A stretch of DNA of 17,695 nucleotides, taken from positions 2,525 through 20,219 of the forward strand of contig DDCS01000115.1 in assembly GCA_002335345.1 (NCBI GenBank), read 5' to 3'. The DNA comes from Flavobacteriaceae bacterium UBA2000 (GTDB lineage: Bacteria; Bacteroidota; Bacteroidia; Flavobacteriales; Flavobacteriaceae). Position 1 is the stretch's first letter, and the number at the start of each line of letters is the position of its first letter. Both the position numbers and the translations under genes were made by a program. The notes beneath the pieces are model-generated. The model searched no databases. It was not told the DNA's origin and saw nothing but the letters and a program-made list of their open reading frames with translations. Shown piece after piece: positions 13,478-17,695 of the stretch.

Positions 13478-15127
13478 TTATTGTTTGACCACAGGTACGG
13501 TGTGTTTAGCGCCAAGAATCTCAGCGGTAACAAAGTATACCCCTGGCGTTAAATGTTTGATTGAGATAGACTGCTCCAATCCCGCGTTGTCTATATTCAT
13601 TAGATTTTGCCCCATAAGATTGTAAATCGAAATACGATCTATAGCAAGCGCGTTACGTACAGTGATATTGTCCTGGGCTGGGTTTGGGGCCAAGGCGAAA
13701 TTCACAAAGGCGTTTTGGTCAACACTCATGATATTGGTACAGTCGATGGTGATCTCGAAGTCTCCTGAATCATTGGTCCCTTCAACCATGATGAAGTAGC
13801 TACTGATTCCGTCACTCTCAAAGGTAACCGCACTTTGGACCCCACAAGAATCATCGTTTGAGGCGATTTCGTTTGTTAAATCACAGTTGTCATAAACGCG
13901 AATAATGGTATCGAAGTTTGTGTTTCCGTTACACAAAGAGGCCGTAACCATTTGCGCCTCTCCACTGCCTACATATTTATAGAACACGTCGTTGGTGCCA
14001 TTTCCACCTGAATCTGTTGCATTGGTCGTAGATCCTGCAAGGGTTTGGTTGCAAGACAACAAGATTGCATTCGTACAGGCATCATTAATTGCGGTGCTTT
14101 CAGCAAGACGCAAAACGAATCCCGTGCCATCATCCGCTAAGCCCACAACGGTAGTTCCATCACCTGAAACCGCTAAAGGGAGCGCAAGAGTGCGTCCTTC
14201 AGTATCGATACCCAGGCTGGTCGCCAAGTCATTTAAGTTTTGTAGACCAACACCATCTTTGTAATAAAATCCTTGACCTTGCGTCGCAGGAGCGGGCCAT
14301 GGACGATAAAATCCGACGACTACTGATCCATCATCAGAGAGTCCGGTCGTCGCTCCTCGCCAGCCATTAACCGGTGCAGGACCGATATTTTCCATACCTG
14401 TATTGATATTGTATCGCCAAGCTTCATAGTTGTTGCTTGAGCCACCGCTTCCGCCCACCGTAGTTCCATCAAACGAAACAGAGCCCGCTTCAGAGGCGCC
14501 ACCGCCTGGGTGAGTCAACAATTGTTGTACCCCATTGACCCAAATCGCCCCTTGACGAAAACCTGTGGTGCTGTCTTGCCATCCTACCACGACACTGCCA
14601 TCTCCATTGCAGTCGTTTGCTCTTGAACTGCTCCCAGAAACAGTACTCCCGAGGTCAACCATACCCGTAGCAGCGCTCCATTGAATGGCATGCGCCGATC
14701 CAGCATTGACCCAGCCTAAGCCCACAATGGATGTTCCGTCTTGAGAAATACCCCATGAAGAACTGGTCGAGTTTCCAGAGGATCCACCGATCCCTCCTAG
14801 ATTAGTCCAGAGTCCACTATCGACATCATAAACACTTAATTCACCAAGACCAGTGCTTGGATTGATACTCGTCCCAGCAATTTTACTGCCATTGGCGCTT
14901 ACATCAGGGCGACCACCATAGCCTTGGGGTGCGACCCCGCCTATGGTCATTGCTCCATTTTGCTCTGTCCACATAAAGAGTTCCGTTCCTTCGTCGCCAA
15001 CAACAACAGTCCCGTCATAATTCACTCCTGAGGCAGCATACAGAAAACCGATATTGGTGTATTGCGCCTGAACATTAGTCCAAGTGCTCGCGCCAAATAG
15101 AGCAGCAATAAGTAATGTTTTTTTCAT
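13478..15127 (-). CDS. Secreted seven-repeat (HAF-like, probable beta-propeller) protein with T9SS type A sorting domain
   Basis: A 549-residue exported protein. Residues 1-21 are a Sec signal peptide (cut after VQA). Residues 33-341 hold seven copies of a motif like VS-x-DG-(S/T)-x-VVG, with the D/N-G at 38, 79, 130, 176, 220, 266 and 323, each followed by an aromatic strand and an NLG/DLG-type turn, which resembles HAF repeats and predicts a seven-bladed propeller. Residues about 346-462 form a PPC-like beta-sandwich with several cysteines (DACTNAI, SNDDSCG). Residues about 470-549 are a type A T9SS C-terminal domain (LAPNPAQDNITV, ISIYNLMGQ, LTPGVYFV). It should cross the inner membrane by Sec and the outer membrane by the Por/T9SS, ending secreted or surface-bound. 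Start lies 15 bases after the secA stop. No catalytic motif seen; binding or adhesion is a guess. Confidence 0.88.
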   Translation of the reverse strand: MKKTLLIAALFGASTWTNVQAQYTNIGFLYAASGVNYDGTVVVGDEGTELFMWTEQNGAMTIGGVAPQGYGGRPDVSANGSKIAGTSINPSTGLGELSVYDVDSGLWTNLGGIGGSSGNSTSSSWGISQDGTSIVGLGWVNAGSAHAIQWSAATGMVDLGSTVSGSSSRANDCNGDGSVVVGWQDSTTGFRQGAIWVNGVQQLLTHPGGGASEAGSVSFDGTTVGGSGGSSNNYEAWRYNINTGMENIGPAPVNGWRGATTGLSDDGSVVVGFYRPWPAPATQGQGFYYKDGVGLQNLNDLATSLGIDTEGRTLALPLAVSGDGTTVVGLADDGTGFVLRLAESTAINDACTNAILLSCNQTLAGSTTNATDSGGNGTNDVFYKYVGSGEAQMVTASLCNGNTNFDTIIRVYDNCDLTNEIASNDDSCGVQSAVTFESDGISSYFIMVEGTNDSGDFEITIDCTNIMSVDQNAFVNFALAPNPAQDNITVRNALAIDRISIYNLMGQNLMNIDNAGLEQSISIKHLTPGVYFVTAEILGAKHTVPVVKQ

Positions 15128-15142
15128 CGTTTTTGTTTCTAA

Positions 15143-17695
15143 TTACGCATTTGATTGAATAACCCATTCTCCTTTTTGAATCAGCGGAATGGCTTGTTTG
15201 TATTTAAGGGTTTTGGTTTGGCCGTTAAGGACATGTTTGATAGTCACTTTGTCATTGCGTCCAATCTTTGGCTGCTCACGCACCACAGTCTCTACAGCTT
15301 GAGCTTTATTTTGTGTTTGGCCCGCTGCTCTTGTCTGCGCTGAGCGTTCATCTAGATTTTGTATTTCTTCTTTTTGTTCGCTGTAATTTTCCTTTTGGCG
15401 GACTTGTTTCGCCTCGCGAATTTGTTGCTGCTGCTCTTGTGGGAGTTCTCCTTTAAATAAGAAAGAAATCACGTCTTTATTGACCGTTTCAATAATGGAT
15501 TTGAAGAGCTCAAAGGCCTCGAACTTATAGATCAATAGGGGATCTTTTTGTTCGTGTACCGCGAGTTGAACACTTTGTTTGAGCTCATCCATTTTGCGTA
15601 AATGAGTTTTCCAAGCGTCGTCAATAATGGCCAGTGAGATGTTTTTTTCAAAGTCAGTAATTAGCCCTGCCCCTTGAGTATTATAGGCCTTTTCAAGATC
15701 GGTCGCCACATTTAATGTTTTGACCCCATCGGTAAAGGGCACCAATATGCGTTTGAATTTATCTCCTTGGGTTTCAAAGACATTTTTAATTACCGGAAAG
15801 GCCATTGCGGCATTAGCCGTCATTTTTTCTTGGTAATGTTTATAGGCTTGCTTATAAATGAGCGCAGTGATGTCTTTTTCACTCATTTTTTCAAAGGCAA
15901 CGACATCCACAGGAGCACTCATCGAAAAGTAGCGAATGAGTTCAAACTCAAAGTTTTTGTAGTCCCCGGCTAACTTGTTGCTCTGGGTAATGACCTCGGC
16001 GGTGTCGTAAATCATGTTGGCAATGTCCACACGCAAGCGCTCGCCAAATAATGCATTGTAACGACGTTTGTAAACCACTTCGCGTTGAGCGTTCATCACA
16101 TCATCGTATTCTAAGAGACGCTTTCTAATGCCAAAGTTATTTTCTTCTACTTTTTTCTGGGCGCGTTCGATTGATTTAGAGATCATAGAATGCTGGATCA
16201 CTTCACCTTCTTGAAGGCCTAAACGGTCCATCATTTTAGAAATGCGTTCGCTTCCAAAAAGACGCATCAGGTTGTCCTCTAGAGAGACATAAAACTGTGA
16301 GCTTCCTGGGTCACCCTGACGACCACTTCGACCCCGCAACTGTCGGTCAACGCGTCGGGAGTCATGACGCTCGGTTCCGATGATCGCCAAACCACCGGCT
16401 TTCTTAACGGCATCAGTGAGTTTGATATCTGTTCCACGACCGGCCATATTGGTGGCAATGGTCACAATACCGGCATCTCCAGCTTCGGCAACAATATCGG
16501 CCTCTTTTTTGTGGAGCTTTGCATTAAGTACATTGTGCTTGATATTGCGAATCCCCAACATGCGGCTCAATAGCTCAGAAATTTCAACAGAAGTTGTTCC
16601 GATCAGTACCGGACGACCTGCTTGAGAAAGCTGAACCACCTCTTCAATAACGGCATTGTATTTTTCGCGCTTGGTTTTGTAAATTTTATCATCGCGATCG
16701 TCTCGGGCAATCGGACGGTTTGTGGGGATCTCCACCACATCGAGTTTGTAGATTTCCCAAAGCTCTCCCGCTTCGGTTACCGCAGTACCCGTCATTCCCG
16801 AGAGCTTGCGATACATACGGAAATAATTCTGAAGGGTAATGGTGGCGAAAGTCTGGGTGGCGGCCTCAATTTTCACGTTTTCTTTGGCCTCAATCGCTTG
16901 GTGTAAACCATCACTATAGCGACGGCCGTCCATGATCCTTCCCGTTTGTTCATCGACAATCATTACGCGATTGTCCATAACCACATACTGGGTGTCTTTT
17001 TCGAATAAGGTATAGGCTTTAAGCAATTGATTCAGTGTATGAATACGCTCGCTTTTGATGCCAAATTCGCGGAACAGCACTTCTTTTTCTTTGGCTTCCT
17101 GTTCCAGGGATAAGCCTTTACTTTCAATTTTTGCGATTTCTGTACCAATCTCTGGCATGACAAAAAAGTCGGGCTCATCGCTACCCGAGAGATAATTCAC
17201 GCCTTTGTCAGTGAGTTCAATCTGGTTGTTTTTTTCGTCGATTACAAAATACAATTCGGCATCCACTTTAGGCATTTCCCGATTGTTGTCCTGCATGTAA
17301 AAGTTTTCGGTTTTTTGCAGAATTTGTCGCACGCCTTCTTCTGAAAGGAACTTAATGAGTGCTTTGTTCTTAGGAAGTCCTCTATAAACGCGCAAAAGTT
17401 GAAACCCTCCTTCTTTAGTATCGCCACTAGAAATTAGCTTTTTCGCTTCAGCCAAAACTCCGGTAAGATATTTGCGCTGAACATCGACAATTGAGCTGAT
17501 TTTAGGCTTAAGTTCGTTGAACTCATGGCGATCGCCTTGGGGCACTGCTCCAGAAATGATCAGGGGCGTACGGGCATCATCAATAAGGACACTGTCCACC
17601 TCATCCACTATGGCGTAATGGTGGGGTCTTTGGACTAAATCATCAGGGGCATGCGCCATATTATCGCGCAGATAATCAAAACCAAATTCGTTATT
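15143..17695 (-). CDS. secA: Preprotein translocase ATPase SecA (5' end beyond the window)
   Basis: The frame is open to the right edge, beginning NNEFGFDYLRDNMA, a conserved SecA segment within the first ATPase domain, so about 850 C-terminal residues are present and the N-terminus is missing. Visible are the DEVDSVLIDDARTPL helicase motif (near 17600), the SGMTGTA and NRP segments, TNMAGRGTDI (near 16440), and QLRGRSGRQGDPGS (near 16325), followed by the scaffold and wing domains. A long charged insert between the first and second motifs is, from memory, typical of Bacteroidota SecA. The C-terminus has a Gln/Glu-rich linker and ends IGRNDKVTIKHV plus about 30 residues: the GRND remains but the zinc-binding cysteines of the usual tail are absent. 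SecA drives Sec-dependent export, including the signal peptide of the gene downstream. Confidence 0.97.
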   Translation of the reverse strand, partial: NNEFGFDYLRDNMAHAPDDLVQRPHHYAIVDEVDSVLIDDARTPLIISGAVPQGDRHEFNELKPKISSIVDVQRKYLTGVLAEAKKLISSGDTKEGGFQLLRVYRGLPKNKALIKFLSEEGVRQILQKTENFYMQDNNREMPKVDAELYFVIDEKNNQIELTDKGVNYLSGSDEPDFFVMPEIGTEIAKIESKGLSLEQEAKEKEVLFREFGIKSERIHTLNQLLKAYTLFEKDTQYVVMDNRVMIVDEQTGRIMDGRRYSDGLHQAIEAKENVKIEAATQTFATITLQNYFRMYRKLSGMTGTAVTEAGELWEIYKLDVVEIPTNRPIARDDRDDKIYKTKREKYNAVIEEVVQLSQAGRPVLIGTTSVEISELLSRMLGIRNIKHNVLNAKLHKKEADIVAEAGDAGIVTIATNMAGRGTDIKLTDAVKKAGGLAIIGTERHDSRRVDRQLRGRSGRQGDPGSSQFYVSLEDNLMRLFGSERISKMMDRLGLQEGEVIQHSMISKSIERAQKKVEENNFGIRKRLLEYDDVMNAQREVVYKRRYNALFGERLRVDIANMIYDTAEVITQSNKLAGDYKNFEFELIRYFSMSAPVDVVAFEKMSEKDITALIYKQAYKHYQEKMTANAAMAFPVIKNVFETQGDKFKRILVPFTDGVKTLNVATDLEKAYNTQGAGLITDFEKNISLAIIDDAWKTHLRKMDELKQSVQLAVHEQKDPLLIYKFEAFELFKSIIETVNKDVISFLFKGELPQEQQQQIREAKQVRQKENYSEQKEEIQNLDERSAQTRAAGQTQNKAQAVETVVREQPKIGRNDKVTIKHVLNGQTKTLKYKQAIPLIQKGEWVIQSNA

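Noticed and set aside
1..17695. Possible mobile element, CRISPR array, tRNA or defence island
   Set aside because: No direct-repeat arrays, transposase or integrase motifs, tRNA-like cloverleaf segments or defence domains were found, and the gene content is core-like.

Overview
The window looks like chromosomal core-type DNA from a member of the Bacteroidota, most likely a marine-type flavobacterium (class Flavobacteriia). Four things point there: a secreted protein with a C-terminal type IX secretion (T9SS type A) sorting domain; a SecA whose C-terminus lacks the usual zinc-binding tail; promoter-like TAnnTTTG boxes (one reads TACTTTTGCACC) instead of classical -10 boxes; and no clear Shine-Dalgarno sequences in front of genes. 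No RNA genes, CRISPR arrays, insertion sequences or phage genes were seen. Coding density is very high and no gene-free stretch exceeds 300 bases.

Layout. Bases 1-70 are the last codons of an upstream gene, probably dnaJ. A 213-base intergenic region with a strong intrinsic terminator follows. Eight rightward genes (284-8384) are packed with gaps of at most about 48 bases and several short overlaps. They encode an ABC-2 ATPase and its permease, an MscS-type mechanosensitive channel, an NtrC-type response regulator that ends right after its AAA+ domain, a secreted M28 zinc peptidase, a MATE transporter, a small acidic protein and a PAP2 phosphatase. They probably form one operon concerned with envelope transport and homeostasis.

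Tail-to-tail with this run lies a leftward three-gene cassette (11353-8387): a polyprenyl-phosphate-sugar-synthase-like GT2, a membrane protein made of two tandem LAB_N units, and an ArnT/PMT-like GT39. The set resembles a minimal version of the ArnC/flippase/ArnT logic for putting a sugar on lipid A or another envelope acceptor. A divergent gene for an NAD-dependent nucleotide-sugar epimerase (11447-12385) may supply the sugar. A good Bacteroidota promoter box sits in the divergent spacer and fixes the GT2 start codon.

The right end is a second leftward run: secA (5' end outside the window), then 15 bases later a secreted seven-repeat, probable beta-propeller protein with a T9SS tail, then meaB, whose 3' end overlaps the epimerase gene by 17 bases.

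Most of the window is ordinary for its group. The parts most worth following up are the response regulator without a DNA-binding domain and with a GAFTSA loop, the GT2/tandem-LAB_N/GT39 cassette, and the T9SS propeller protein tucked behind secA.
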